This document shows, piece after piece, positions 10,024 to 23,560 of a DNA stretch of 64,000 nt (positions are counted from its first letter, which is position 1; every line of letters starts with the position of its first letter). The stretch is taken from positions 2,501-66,500 of the forward strand of contig CANTUT010001182.1 of NCBI GenBank assembly GCA_947687605.1. Reading direction: 5' to 3'. This DNA comes from Reutealis trisperma. Its lineage: Eukaryota > Streptophyta > Magnoliopsida > Malpighiales > Euphorbiaceae. The notes beneath the pieces were generated by a model. The model saw only the letters and a program-made list of their open reading frames with translations. It made no database searches and was not told the origin of the DNA. Position numbers and translations under genes: made by a program.

Positions 10024-13000
10024 TTCTTTTAGATTTTTAACTTATCCTGTTTTGATTTCTACTCCTTTTGCAATTCTTATAGTTACTAATCATATCTTTG
10101 TAACATTTTCTTCCTTGTACATTCTTTTATGTAGGTCTTCTGTGTAGGGCTTTGGTGTTTGGATGAATATTGGTATTACAGTTTGTTCACACTATTCATG
10201 CTGTTTATGTTTGAATCAACGATGGCAAAAAGTAGGTTGAGGACCCTAAGTGAGTTAAGGCGTGTTAGAGTAGATGGCCAGACCCTCATGGTCCATCGCT
10301 GTGGGAAGTATGTCATTTTAATGTCATTTGGATTGCTATTACAATTGAAGATCTATGGAAGTTATGCACTGAATATTACCATTTTAGGTGGGTGAAACTC
10401 TCTGGGACTGATCTTTTGCCTGGCGATGTTGTCTCCATTGGGCGCTCCTCTGGTCAGAATGGAGAAGATAAATCAGTGCCAGCCGACATGCTCTTATTAG
10501 CTGGAAGTGCCATTGTAAATGAAGCTATTCTCACAGGCGAGTCTACTCCACAATGGAAGGTTGTTCTCCTTTATATTCTTCCTCATTATCATACTATTGG
10601 TGAAAATGATCTGGAAGTTTTGTGTTCTGACACTTGTAATTAACAAATGGGTCAATTTTAGTTTCAAGAATTTGTTCCTGGATGCTGAAATCAAGTCTGG
10701 CTGTAATTTGCAGTAGGCTGCTTTTTATTGTTCTAGTATAATATGCACTTTCATATGTATGAATGTTTTATCATCAACAACATATTCTGATGTCAAACCT
10801 AAATTCTTTATTGTTAAATTGGTTTTTCCAATTAAATTTTTACATATCTATCTTGGTTACCATTTCATCAGTTGTGACTGTTCTATTTTGGTTGTTTGAC
10901 TTGTTTGATTTTCAAAAGCTTTAGAGTGTTTTTAAGTTTAGGGTTTGATAATTGAGAAGATAGCCTTTAAATGGAGAAAAATAATCTATAGACTGAAACT
11001 TAGTGGCAAGGAGAAAAATGATCTATACAGCCAATCACAACTAGTTGGGATTAAAGCTTTTGTTGGTTATTATTTTTTTTTAATAACAGAAGAAATTTTA
11101 TCAAGGAAGGAAGACAGGAGGATACATGGATGATAAGTTTTATGCTCTAATTATTTTCTCAGGTTTGTATCATGGGTAGAGGAACTGAGGAGAAATTATC
11201 AACTAGGCGAGATAAAAGCCATGTTTTATTTGGTGGGACTAAAATATTGCAGCATACCCCAGATAAGGTTGGTTATGTAAATATTGCTTCTTGAATTTCT
11301 TTATTTACCTTTCTTTTTCAGTTGTGCTCTTCTAATTCATGCCTTTTATTTTCACCTTGGAGTTTAGACCTTTCCACTGAGAACTCCTGATGGTGGCTGT
11401 TTGGCTGTTGTTCTGCGAACTGGGTTTGAAACAAGTCAGGGTAAACTGATGAGGACAATTTTATTTTCCACAGAGAGGGTAATTATTCATTATTTCATCA
11501 TTAGTTTAGTGATTAGTGAAAGTTTGATGATGCACTGATTTGTTACTTGGATAATGTTTTCAATTATACTTGTTGAAGGTTACTGCCAACAGCTGGGAAA
11601 GTGGGCTGTTTATTCTATTTTTAGTCGTTTTTGCAGTTATTGCTGCAGGTTATGTGCTTAAAAAAGTAAGTAATTGTCCTTTTCAGTGTACCCTCTGGAA
11701 TTTTGCATTTTTTACTTCTAATAATGGTGGTATCTTGATAGGGACTAGAAGATCCCACGAGGAGCAAATACAAACTTTTCCTTAGTTGTTCACTAATTAT
11801 AACCTCTGTGATCCCACCTGAGTTGCCCATGGAATTGTCAATAGCAGTCAATACATCTCTTATTGCATTAGCACGACGTGGAATATTTTGTACGGAACCT
11901 TTCCGCATTCCATTTGCTGGAAAAGTAAGTTGGCCTATTGAATAAGATAGTGCCTGTTTTTCTGATATTATCTGGTCACTGTGCCTCAGTTGTCTTCCTT
12001 TCACTTAAACTGGCATTTTTTTCACTTTGGCAAATATTATATAAGTTTAGTGGTAATTCATTAAATGCAAAGGTCTCATATAATTTTTTCTTGGTTTTAT
12101 GGCAAGTTCTGCCTGTATGGTAAATTAACATAATGGTGTGCACTTAAATGATTGTATCTGCGTGTGATGTTATGATAAATATTATTTTCATATTTTTCCT
12201 GCAGGTTGATATATGTTGTTTTGATAAGACTGGGACACTCACGTCAGATGACATGGTATGCTCATTAGGTGATATAAAATTATGGTTATCATTTGGTTGA
12301 TATATATCTCATTCTATGAATCCTTTCCTTGTTGCTATTTATCAGGAATTCCGTGGAGTTGTTGGGTTAACTGGTGGGCAGGATTTAGAATCTGATATGA
12401 CCAAAGTGCCTGCCCGTACCTTAGAAATTTTGTCTTCTTGTCATGCCTTGGTATTTGTGGACAACAAACTGGTATGCTGATGTTATTTTATCTAATATGC
12501 TGCTTTTAACATAACTGTATTTAGGTTGTGCGTCTTCTTGTATTACTGAACAGGATACCCCAACCCTGAACTGCCCCTTTAAATTTTATTGGCTGCGATA
12601 GTATTACAGTGTGCTTGGCATAAAGTTTTGAGCACAAGGTGACTTTAGTTTATTTATATTGTTTGTAAGAAAAGGGTTTTACATTTCACACATGGCAAAA
12701 GGCTTCCATAGGCATGCCACTTTGAGTTGCTTTCTATCATATCTTCATCAGGCACATTGAGGCTCCAAGGTTTGTACCCAATGTAGCTTCAAGCAAGGTG
12801 CAATTTCTCAGCGCTGGCTAGGTTTTTCTGGGGTGAGGCTTTGACCATAGTTACTAAAGGTGAATGGTACATTAAGCATGATGAAGTCCTGTAGACTGGA
12901 CTTTCGTGGAATTTTGTTAACCAAGACAATTCCTGTGCGGCACTGATTATTCTTTTCCCTAACATGCCAAAGAATACTAATCAGCCTTCCCAAGATTGCC

Positions 13001-16000
13001 AACCCTAGCCAAAAGAAGCAAGCATCAAAGATGATGAGCACAAGAACAAAGGAAGCTTTACAATAATGCTTGGCACAGCACTTTTTATTCCAAAGGTTGC
13101 AAATGAGTGATCCTACAATTCTTTTTGAGAAGGTATCCTGAAGCAAGGCAAGGGAGGACCTAATAAATGGTTCCTTCCATGTGCGGGACCTGAAATAGGG
13201 GCAATTCTAAATGGAGAACAAAGGGGAAAAAAACAAATGAAATGGAGAATGTTTTCATCATTAACATTGGGCTTATGTGGAATACCCTTCTATGGATCAT
13301 TTGCCTACTCTGTTTTTCCACTTTTTTCTTGCACAATTTACATTATCACCTTTCCCCTCTGTTTATGGCATTGAGTTGTTTTCCCCTTAGTCTGTGAACG
13401 CTTTTATGAAAAGGTCCTTTGTGAAAATTGGACATGAAATGACAGTAGTTTGCAATTTACCCTGATTGTTTACTCAACTCAATTCAGCTAAGTCTTAATC
13501 CCAAGGACATATGGATTATCTTCCTCCATTCCACCCAGTTTATTACATTTGATAGTCTATGATGGATCATTTTCCTCCGTTCCACCCAGTTTAATACCTT
13601 TGATGGTCTATGATGGATCATTTTTCCTCGTAGTGTATGGGCTTATCTATGTGGATCATTTTCACCATTGTAGTTGAGTTAGCTGTATGGATCAACTTCC
13701 TCCATATTATCCATCTTGCAGCCATAGTTGGGACATCTACTAACAATCCATTTGATGGTATATGATGTACCTCATTGCTCACCATCAAATTGTTGTGGTT
13801 AAATCGTATCTTTTACTTAGCAGAAGCAAACCTCTTCTTGGCAGAGGTAGTGAGGTTATGGGGGGCAGGAGTCCTATTGATACATCTATTATCCCTTGAT
13901 TTTGTATTGAAGTGCTTTATGTTGCTCATGTACCTCTATTGCTTTCAGGTTGGTGATCCTCTTGAAAAAGCTGCACTTAAAGGAATAGACTGGAGTTACA
14001 AATCCGATGAGAAGGCCATGCCAAAAAAGTAAGCTGTTTATCTTTGTTAATATTTGCTAGTCTAAATTTTTCCTCTGAATTGCTTAAGAGATTTGCAAAT
14101 TCCTTTTTGTTGTTTATTTTCATCCTGATTCTGTCATGAAAGTTATAAGAAATAAATTGAAGGCAAAGTAGAAAGGGGAAAAGTATTTAATAAATAGAGC
14201 AGAATCCAAAGAAGAGAAATGAGACTTCAAGCGAACTAGAGAGAACAGGCATTCTAGCTTGAGATTGACTTGTTTTGGAGAATGGACTAATAAGTTTGGG
14301 ACCTTTGCTTCTGACTCTGATAATTCTGGTTTAAAATGGATTTGTTCAATTTGTATAAGTCAGTTTTCATTTTATTTCAATATGCTATTGCTGGATTCTG
14401 TAGGATTTTTCGGTTAGATTTTTGACATGATAGGCAAATGAAATTTCTAATATAGTTCTACAAGTAAAAGAATGCTATAAGACTTTCCTTAGCACATAAA
14501 GTTTAGCTAAATTTTTTTATAAAATTAGGAACAGTAGGCTAATTGAAAATTGGAGTGGAGTGAATTTGCTAAAATTAATTTTTTGTGACTATGCTGCAAT
14601 TCGCTGACAAATTAAGTGATGCAGGATAAAGGTTTAGGGCAATTAGATCTCAACAATTAGGGCTAAGATTAGATAGTGATTGTGGTTGGAACAAGATATT
14701 TAGGGTTTAAAGAAAACCTCTATTAAAATTCTGAATTGATATAATAATAAGCATGATACAATATTGTATGATAGCAGCTTGATTTATACTAAATAGGATA
14801 AATCCTAACCCTAGACTAAAAAGGAAACTAATACTAATTAAAATACTTATTTAAGAAGAAACCTAAATAAAGATCGGAACGAAATCTAAAATAACTTACT
14901 TAGGAAAACTAAATAAAATTCCTAATTTAAAAATTACACAAAAATAATTCCTAAATTTTATCTTCTTTTCCTCAACTGCATCATTAAGTTACAACGGTGA
15001 AATTGAGCTGATAAATTCCATAGTGAGCGCATCAGGTTGAGATATTTTTTATTAAGAGAAAGATTGCGTCCTATTAGAATAATTGGTGTGCTAGTTAATT
15101 TAGATGTTCATAATGAGGATGGTTGGTAATCTATGAGTCCACGATGGTTTTTTCCCCTCTATTGTGAGCACATGGAATTTTTTTTCCCCCGGTGGTGAAC
15201 CAAGTGTCTGGTAAGTCTACGAGAGGTACTCAGAAGAAAAAGGGAATGGAGAAAACATGAAAGAAATTATGAAAGAAGATATGAAAAACTGGTTAAAGAC
15301 AAAAAATTTGAAAGAATCTAGAACCTCTCAGATCCATTGATGAAAGAACCCGCAAATGAAACATTCAGCATTTGGAGTTGATGAGTAATATATTAGCAAT
15401 AACATGTGGATTCTTAACTGAAGTTGAAAAGTGTCATGTAAGAAAATTTTCTGGGTTCATAAATTTCACTAGATAATGTAGTAACTTCTACTATAGTTGA
15501 CAATGCTGAACATTGCTCCAGGTTTTATCCTGAAAACTTACCTTTGTATGTTCCTATGATTATAAAACTGGGAGTTTCTGTTGAACCATAAATGGTGCAT
15601 AATATATTGTAGTAATGGATCATAATATGCCTGGTATCTGTTCATATTGCTTGGGAAGTATTTTTTAGGCTGATTTTGGAAGTGTTATACAGGGTAATTA
15701 AGTAACTTCTGCCATTTGTTTTACTTTCTTATACACCTTGATCCTCATCGCCAAGTTGGTAAGTACATTCTCATATTTTCGATGTTCCCATCTGGTTTCA
15801 AGTTTTTTCTTTTGCTACATCCTCTTCTTTTGATTTGCATGGTATTTTCTATTTTCCTTTTAATTGTCTTAATTTGTTTTCTGGATGAGTTCAACGCAGC
15901 TGTTCATGTCATTTCTTATCAATGGCAGGGGAAGTGGCAATGCTGTGCAGATTGTTCAAAGACATCACTTTGCATCTCATTTAAAACGAATGGCAGTTGT

Positions 16001-19000
16001 TGTTCGCATACAAGAGGAATTTTTTGCTTTTGTGAAGGTATGTTGGTTACAAGTTTCCATTGGGTGAAGTATTTAGACTATATGCACGAATCAATTATGT
16101 TATTTTATTGTACAAGAGTCAGGCACAATGTGGTAGCTTTTCAATTAATTTATAGCAAATGAATAATATTGTGAAATTCATTTCTAGCTTTATTGTTGTC
16201 ACACATGGAAAAGCAATAAAAATTCATTTGGAATCTATAGATTCTGTTCCATGAAATCCAACATGCTCAAATTCTATCAAAATTGATGGATTTTGTAAAG
16301 TTCCACATGATTTAAATCACGTAATTATTCAGGCTTAAATGCGCTAGTTAATTATCAAAGCAACATCCTAATTTCTCTTTCTTTGCTAACAACCTAATTT
16401 CTCTTTCTTTGCTTCTTTCTTATGTTTCTGTCAATAATTTCAGGGAATTTAGAAAAAAAAAAAAAAGCATATTAGATTCAATTCTTCATTTTTTATGATA
16501 CAATTTCCAGTTAAATTGAATGGAGTTCTAGGTATTGACAAATAGAACTTGCAAATGTTCTGGGCCCTTGTAATATTCTCTTATTTTATTTTACTAGTAA
16601 TAATCATTGTTTGATCTCATCTCTCATAATGGGCCTTTTTTTTATTTTTTATTATTATTCACTGTTTCTCTTTTTCAAGTTTCTCCCTTGTAATCTTGTG
16701 GTGTCAGGGTGCTCCAGAAACTATCCAGGATAGACTTGCTAATTTGCCACAATCTTATGTTGATACTTACAAGAAATATACGCGTCAAGGGTCTCGGGTT
16801 CTGGCCCTGGCTTTCAAGTCCCTTCCTGACATGACAGTAAGTTCTCAAAAAATCTCTCAATCTTGTCATCCATATGTTCTAAAAGTAAGCATTTTTCTGG
16901 AACTTGGACTTGTGTATATGTTCTAGCATAATAAGCTTAGCTATCAGGACTAGACAACCTTTTCATAAAAGAAATTGTTATATGGTGCTGCATGCTTGTG
17001 TAATATGAGGGATTCCTTTTATTGTTTGAGTTATTCTGCATGTTGAGGACATTTTGGTTCTTCACTTCTAAATACAATTAAGTGCTTAAGGCACATAAAC
17101 CTCACCCCTCTCCATTTTCTGATGACTATATTCAAAAATTTCTGACATGTACTTGAGTCCTATAAAAATTAAATGCATTCATGGGAGTAAAGAAGTATAT
17201 TGCTGTCATTGTGGTATATTTGTCATTCTTTTTGTAGCTCGCTCTCTATACTTTTGCGTTTTGTAGCATTTTTTCTTTTAATCATTCTACTTGTCAAAGG
17301 TTTTCCTTCCATCCTTTTTCAATTTTCTTTGAATCCTTGATGAATCCAAATTCTATATATCTCATAATTCTTAAAGTTATGCACATAAAGTTAGTTTAGA
17401 GCATATTGTGTTTAAAAGTCTTGAACATTTTGAAGTTTGTATATATATTTATTTATCACTCAATTATTTTCTCAATGCCACAGAGTTTCATCTGTTATTT
17501 TGATATATGAAATTTTTATGCTTGTATGATTATATGCTTAAATTGCTGTACTTTGTTTTCATTTGGATGAAGGTTAGTGAGGCTAGAAGCTTGGATAGAG
17601 ATGTAGTAGAGAGTGGCCTTACTTTTGCTGGTTTTGCGGTAAGCGAATGACACCAGAGTTCTCTTAGGCGCTGTTTTCCTCTTCTGCTTTATCTGTACCA
17701 ATTTATGGCTTTTTAATATATTGAACGGATTTTAAGTTTCCTTTTTGTCAGATACCTTCCATATCCTTATTGTTGCTAAGTATTTGTAATTTAAACATCA
17801 GGTATTTAATTGCCCTATAAGAGCAGATTCAGCCTCCATTTTATCCGAATTGAAGAATTCATCACATGACTTGGTAAGCAACAAGTTTTTGTTCACTTAT
17901 TTTGCTGGCTGTCATTTTATTTATTAATTAAAGCTAGGAGTTCAGACGAGGCTGCATTTGGATAGGCAGGGAAATAATATGAATGGATTTGAATAATGCT
18001 AGCCTAACTTAAATGATGTTTGAATCCATAATTTTCTTTGATTGAGTAGATTCATGAATGTTGAAGAAAAGGGGTTTTAAGATGCTGTAATTTCAGATGC
18101 ACACTCTGACATTTTCTTTTTCTCCCTCTTCTTTTAATAGCCCAGAATCTTAATTTTTAGTACCTGAAAATAAATTTCAAATTCATATTCTAGGCTTCAA
18201 ATCCTGTTCATAGATGACCTAAAAAAAATTTGAAGTGCATTAATATGTGGGAATTTGGGAGAAAGTAATGATTAAAATTAGCAGAAGTTGGAGTTATTTG
18301 TGTTGTTTTAGAATTGAGTTATTTGGAATAGTAAATAATCTTTTATACTCATCTTTACAAAGTGAATACACTTAAATTTTTCTAAGAGTTATTGAACCAA
18401 AAAAAAAATCCAAACATTTTCTCTAATTTGCAATTATGACTAATCCTTTTAATTTTGTCTACTACATATAAACTTTCAAATTAGTGTCAATTGCAGCCAA
18501 ATTTGGAGGGGGCATATACTGATATGGCATTTATTTTATTTATAAAATTTCAGGGAGGGAAGGGTAGAGAGAAATGAGGTGACAAAATTCATTTTTCTTT
18601 TTCTTTTTGTAATTTTCAAGTGTTATGTTAAATAACACTTGATAATTTTTACAGGGTCTTGCATTCAAAAAATGCCATATTATATGCTAAAATGAAAAGA
18701 TATTTGAATAAAATGTCATGTTAGCAACTTGAGTGAGTTGTTTTTTTTTTTTGTGGGGGGGGGGGGGGAGAGGGAATGGCTAGAATGGGCACACATTTCA
18801 AAGATTGTATATATAATTGACAAACTATGAAGGATTGGCATAATTGCGTCATTCATTCACCCTGTGTTTGGGAAATTTATTAGAGAAGAAAGAAAATAAA
18901 GGGGGAAAATAATTTTTATTTTGCTTCCATTATTTTCCTCTTCCTTGTTTGGATATGATTGAAAATAAAATTATTTTCCACCCATTACAATCTTCCTTTA

Positions 19001-22000
19001 TTTTCTCTCCAAATTGGAGAGAGAATTTTGGAAGGAAAATAAAATATTTTTTCTTTTCTTTGTTATTTCCTTCTCTTCCCAAACAAGGGAAAATAACTTT
19101 CCTTCTTTATTTTCCCTTGCTATTTTCCTTCCTTGCATATTTTCCCCTTATCCAAACATGGGGTCAAGGCTTAGATTTTCTTGTCAATAACTCTTTTTCT
19201 AACTAAATGTATGGACGTTTGAGGAACCTACCTTGAAATGGGCGGCACATTCAAGACGGTTGTTGGATTAATGTAGTATTGAATATGAACTACGAATTTC
19301 AGTATCCTTGGAAATCCTTTTTCTTTTATGAAATTGCAGGAGAGGCTCTGTGATATGACCTTGTTATATATATCTTCCATTGCTCTGTTCCAGATGTAAA
19401 TTTGTATCAGAACTTCTAGATTCTGCATTATCATTATTGATTGCTCAAATATGCCAACTTTTTTTTTTTTGTTATTATTTGTTTCATTTTATTTCCAGTG
19501 GACAGATTTGGAGAATTTCAATTTCTCCCTAGATTTTTCTTGTGCTAGTGGACGAGGCATATCTTCTCTCTAGATTTTATTTGGATTTTGGGTGTAAACC
19601 CTATTATACTTGTACTAAATTGTCATTTATTTAAATTTACTCTCTGTTATTATTTAACTTATTTTCTATTATTTTTCCTCTAACCTTAGAGGAGTGTGTC
19701 AAAGTGTTCTTCAGCATGATTGGAGGGCTGTCCATAATTTTTTTTTTTTTGGTGCATGTTTTGTATAAAATATACCTTATCCTCTGAGTTGTAACTTCTA
19801 TTTATTTAATCGGAAATACCTTCTCAAAAAAACTTCTCTATTAGGTGATGATCACTGGTGACCAGGCTTTGACAGCATGCCATGTTGCTAGCCAAGTACA
19901 TATCATATCAAAGCCAGCTTTAATTCTTGGGCCAGCAAGGCACACTGAAGGATATGAGTGGATATCACCAGATGAGGCAGAGGTAATCCATTACAGGTAA
20001 AGTTTCTTTTCTTTTCCCCTCTTCTGCTATTATTTTAATATATTTTCAAATTTCATTATTTGAAATATTTTTGTATGATGTTGTCTAATCATATTCGCTG
20101 ATGCATTGTTTATTAGAATTAAATGAAAATACATTGGAAAAAGTGAATCTTGCTATTAACTTGTATCCTAGGGTTTAATCTGTCATGTTATTGGGTTGTG
20201 TCTGTGTGTTCAGCTTTGGAGTTTTATTTCTCTTGGTGCTTTGTTTCTACCTGTTGCACTATGACTATGGATGTGTTCAGTTTTGAACTTGCAAATTTAA
20301 ATGTTACCCAGCATTATTCTAGATGTCCTAGTGATTTTTTAGAAGGGAGTGCTAGATATGGACAAAAAATTCGTTTCTTACGTCTGTGTATTTCTTCTGT
20401 CATTCTGACATTTAAACAAAATGCCATTACTTTCAGTGACAATGAGGTTGGAGCTTTATCAGAGACTCATGACCTCTGCATTGGAGGTGACTGCATTGAG
20501 ATGTTGCAACAGAGTTCTGCTATTCTTCGAGTCATTCCTCATGTCAAGGTTTGAAATGATAATATTTGTTGCCCATTTGTCTTTTATTATGAAGCCCTCT
20601 TGATAATGCATGTCGCCAATTACCATTTCAGGTCTTTGCTAGAGTGGCTCCTGAGCAAAAAGAACTTATTATGACCACTTTCAAAATGGTTGGAAGGATA
20701 ACATTGATGTGTGGTGATGGAACGAATGATGTAGGAGCTTTGAAGCAGGTATATATAAATACACGTACATTTTTTTTGGGTAAATTACTATGGCACTGGT
20801 GAGATTTGACCTAATACACTATTCAGATGTTGTTCTTTAAGAAAATGCATTTTTAATCCCTAAAGTTTGGAAAGGCCAACTATTTAACCATTCCTTCTGA
20901 AAAATGTTTTTTTTGCCATTAAAATAATATCAAATGATAGAATTGTCCTTGCTCAGACACCCATCTCAGTTTGCTCTCTGCTATTTTCATATTAAAATCA
21001 CTAGGACATTTTGGAAAATTCCTTGTGTTATGATATATTAAAATAATTTTAGTTTGATACTCATAAGTATATGAATCATACTCCCAGCAAACCATTAGAC
21101 TGTACATTGAAACACTGGTTAGATTCATTTTGGAAAATTTGTTGGCCATGGCTGTTAGAGTTAGATCAGGGTCCACTTTCAATTCTCTATGTTCTTCTCA
21201 TTCTTTTATTGAACTTCAGACGGGAGTGACTTCTGTTGGGATTGCAGTTGACATTGCATGAAATTAGACAGTAAACTAGCTTTACCCAATTGAACCTAGC
21301 TTGGGTGGTTCAAAACTCTGCTCATCCTCAACTTGTTTACAGCCTTAACGAGTAGACAACAAATATGGACTATTTTGGCTGGCAATCTCTCTCTCTCTCT
21401 CTCTCTCTCTCACCTAACACACGCACAAATACATGTGAACATGATTCTGAGAGTTCTACTGAAATTGATTTGTGATGCAAGATAATAAGATTTTTATTTT
21501 TTATTTTTTCATTATCATCCTGTGATGGAGGGTCACGAAATCAGAAAGCAGAAAGAAAATAATAAGAGAGCATACATGGTTAAATGGACTTCTGGGTTAA
21601 ATGGGTTCAGAACTCAGCAGTGTTTAATTTATTTTTAAAATGTGGGGACCAAATCGTTTATTAGGTCAAAACCCAAGGGGGTTTTAGTAATTCACTCGTG
21701 ATAATCATGTAATGCATTTCTCAGGCCCATGTTGGAGTTGCACTATTGAATGCAGTGCCTCCACAAAATGGAAATTCTTCTTCAGAAATATCTAAAGATG
21801 GAAATCTGAAGTCTGTCAAATCAAAAAAATCAAAGCCCACATCAGAAGTAGCAGGAAAGGCTAGTAATCCAAATGGAGAAGGCTCTTCAAAAGGCAAGGC
21901 TGTTGCCAAATCAGATTCCAGTTCTGTTGGTAACCGGCATCTGACGGCTGCAGAAATGCAAAAACAGAAGCTGAAAAAACTAATGGACGAGATGAACGAG

Positions 22001-22831
22001 GAGGGCGACGGTCGCTCAGCTCCTATTGTAAAGCTTGGAGATGCTTCAATGGCCTCTCCTTTTACAGCAAAGCATGCATCAGTTGCCCCTACCACTGACA
22101 TAATTCGTCAGGGTCGCAGTACCCTTGTGACGACTCTCCAGATGTTTAAAATACTAGGTCTTAACTGCCTTGCTACAGCATATGTGTTGAGTGTTATGTA
22201 TTTGGATGGTGTCAAGCTAGGTGATATCCAGGCCACAATCAGCGGTGTCTTTACAGCTGCTTTTTTTCTATTTATCTCTCATGCACGTCCCCTTCCCACC
22301 CTTTCAGCTGAACGGCCCCACCCCAATATTTTTTGCTCCTATGTCTTCCTTTCCCTCATGGGGCAGTTTGCAATCCATCTATTTTTCTTGATATCTTCTG
22401 TAAAAGAGGCTCAGCAGTATATGCCTGATGAATGCATTGAGCCAGACTCTGATTTTCATCCAAATTTGGTGAACACAGTTTCATACATGGTCAGCATGAT
22501 GATTCAGGTGGCAACGTTTGCTGTGAACTATATGGGTCATCCTTTCAACCAGAGCATTGCAGAAAATAAGCCATTTTTGTATGCTCTCTTGGCTGCTGTA
22601 GGTTTCTTCACGGTCATCACTTCTGATCTGTTGAGGGACTTGAATGACTGGTTAAAATTGGTGCCTTTGCCATCAGGATTAAGGAATAAACTTTTGGTTG
22701 GGGCCTTCCTTATGTTTCTGATCTGCTATACGTGGGAGAGATTGTTGAGATGGGCTTTCCCAGGTAAGATTCCAGCTTGGAGAAAACGACAACGGCTGGC
22801 TGAAGCTAATTTAGAAAAGAAGAATGTGTGA
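6746..22831 (+). CDS. MIA/PDR2: P5A-type ATPase, ER transmembrane-helix dislocase (MIA/PDR2, Spf1/ATP13A1 family)
   Basis: Exons: 6746-6994, 7081-7173, 8345-8544, 9882-9954, 10135-10307, 10388-10559, 11163-11267, 11368-11478, 11579-11665, 11742-11924, 12205-12255, 12346-12471, 13949-14028, 15929-16037, 16708-16836, 17573-17638, 17802-17873, 19845-19996, 20437-20548, 20632-20748, 21725-22831. All introns are GT-AG and the exons join in one frame to 1188 aa, close to the roughly 1180 aa of Arabidopsis MIA. Motifs seen: two N-terminal hydrophobic segments (about residues 28-75), actuator TGES (312-315), P5A signature PPELPME (446-452), phosphorylated Asp in DKTGT (D489), nucleotide-binding KGAPE (604-608), TGD (697-699) and GDGTND (809-814). 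A Ser/Lys-rich linker (about 829-905) and a multi-membrane-segment C-terminus follow. Known role: ATP-driven pump of the ER membrane that extracts mis-inserted helices; Arabidopsis mutants affect pollen and phosphate response. Start chosen because MLRFNVGGKVV matches the family N-terminus. No break or missing catalytic residue was found. Confidence 0.96.
8895..9010. repeat. Possible SINE-tail-like repeat in intron 3
   Basis: The text around 8920-9000 (AACTGAATCTTAATCC, AACTAGTTGGGGCCGA, TCTCCATTTCACTCAG) resembles the widely dispersed plant SINE/LINE tail of the type CTTAATCCCAACTAGTTGGGGTCGG. A related stretch occurs in intron 12 near 13470-13540. Both are too short and diverged to define element ends. 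Confidence 0.3.
9972..10023. repeat. Compound (CT)n(CA)n microsatellite in intron 4 of the P5A gene
   Basis: An uninterrupted CT run (9972-10000) passes directly into an AC run (10001-10022) inside the 180-bp intron 4. It probably varies in length between individuals. Confidence 0.95.
13511..13631. repeat. 51-bp tandem repeat in intron 12 of the P5A gene
   Basis: Units start at 13511, 13562 and 13613 with ATGGATYAT-TTCCTCC. They share CCACCCAGTTTA and the ending TTTGATRGTCTATG. About 2.4 copies are present, with looser ATGGATCA-TTCC copies continuing to about 13710. Confidence 0.85.
18755..18768 (+). repeat. T12/G14 homopolymer junction in intron 17
   Basis: A run of twelve T (18741-18752) is followed within two bases by fourteen consecutive G on the sense strand. 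Long G runs can form quadruplexes in RNA or DNA and are also prone to sequencing length errors. Confidence 0.9.
18860..19163. mobile_element. Small inverted-repeat element (MITE) in intron 17 of the P5A gene
   Basis: The ends are CCCTGTGTTTGG (from 18860) and CCAAACATGGGG (to 19163), which are inverted copies of one another apart from one mismatch. The interior is rich in GGAAAATAA/TTATTTTCC palindromic text. The trinucleotide TCA flanks both ends and is a candidate 3-bp target duplication. This type of TGTTTGG-ended MITE is common in plants. It encodes nothing. Confidence 0.65.
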
Positions 22832-23459
22832 GGTGTCTATTGTTGAGCATGGTGCTGTTAGAAGCAGCAATAGCAAGTTGAGAAGAAGCATTAAAAAAGC
22901 TATTGAATTCCTTTGATTTTGTAACATTTATATATCCCATTACATTGATTTTATAGGAAGTTTTGTCTAATTTAGTCCCTTGTACACTGGAGGGGAATGA
23001 ATTTTTTGGATCTTTGCCTTGTAAGCAATGATGATGGCATGTGTTATTGAACAAGGCCACGAAAGAGTAATTGTTTCAATACATAGTTGTAGGTCCACAA
23101 TATTCTTGAGAAGACACAGCTGTACCTTTTAAAGTTTTGCAAGAACTGCAATCCTATTCCTACTTGACTATGCTCTTTGGATTTTACCGTTATGCTCTTC
23201 AGATTTCCTTTAATTTCATCGGTGTGATTTTGCTTCATTTTTTTTTTTTATTTTTTTTTATAATTTTATGGTGTAATACTCTCTTAATTGGTTCACGTTT
23301 TATCTAGGCGGTGGGCTCAGGACAAAAACATTCTCTCTTGTATTTTTTAGGTGTGACGGAGGGATTTGCATCTCAATCTGTTATTACTTAAATGGAATGG
23401 CACATGCATTATCGATTAGGTTATATTAAGTCTGCCTTTTTGAACGTTGGAGAAAAGAA

Positions 23460-23460
<1 letters not shown>
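22832..23460 (+). other. 3' region of the P5A gene and short intergenic space
   Basis: After the stop the sequence shows a typical AT-rich 3' UTR, with probable polyadenylation in the TTTATATATCCC to TTTTATAGG interval (about 22925-22965). No AATAAA signal is obvious. Nothing else is recognisable up to the microsatellite at 23463. Confidence 0.4.
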
Positions 23461-23462
<2 letters not shown>

Positions 23463-23503
<41 letters not shown>

Positions 23504-23560
23504 CCAACGAAATTTAATAATAATAATAATAATAATAATAATTATTATTATTATTATTAT
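23463..23560. repeat. AT microsatellite followed by mirrored AAT/ATT repeat
   Basis: An (AT)n run (about 23463-23499) is followed by (TAA)n at 23516-23540 that switches into (TTA)n at 23541-23560. The second part therefore forms a perfect small inverted repeat. Confidence 0.9.

Noticed and set aside
11621..12004. 127-codon minus-strand open frame over exons 9-10
   Set aside because: Antisense shadow of conserved P5A coding sequence.
12808..13146. 112-codon minus-strand open frame in intron 12
   Set aside because: No recognisable motif, no splice or promoter context; it could be transposon debris but nothing supports a gene.
15716..16162. 148-codon open frame around exon 14 of the P5A gene
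   Set aside because: It is in a different frame from exon 14; the family sequence is in the other frame with proper splice sites.
20150..20554. 134-codon open frame crossing intron 18 into exon 19 of the P5A gene
   Set aside because: The last part of intron 18 happens to be open in the exon 19 frame. The 440-bp intron has good GT-AG borders and the protein alignment needs it removed.
21721..22101. 126-codon minus-strand open frame over the last P5A exon
   Set aside because: Antisense shadow of the Ser/Lys-rich linker; composition-driven.
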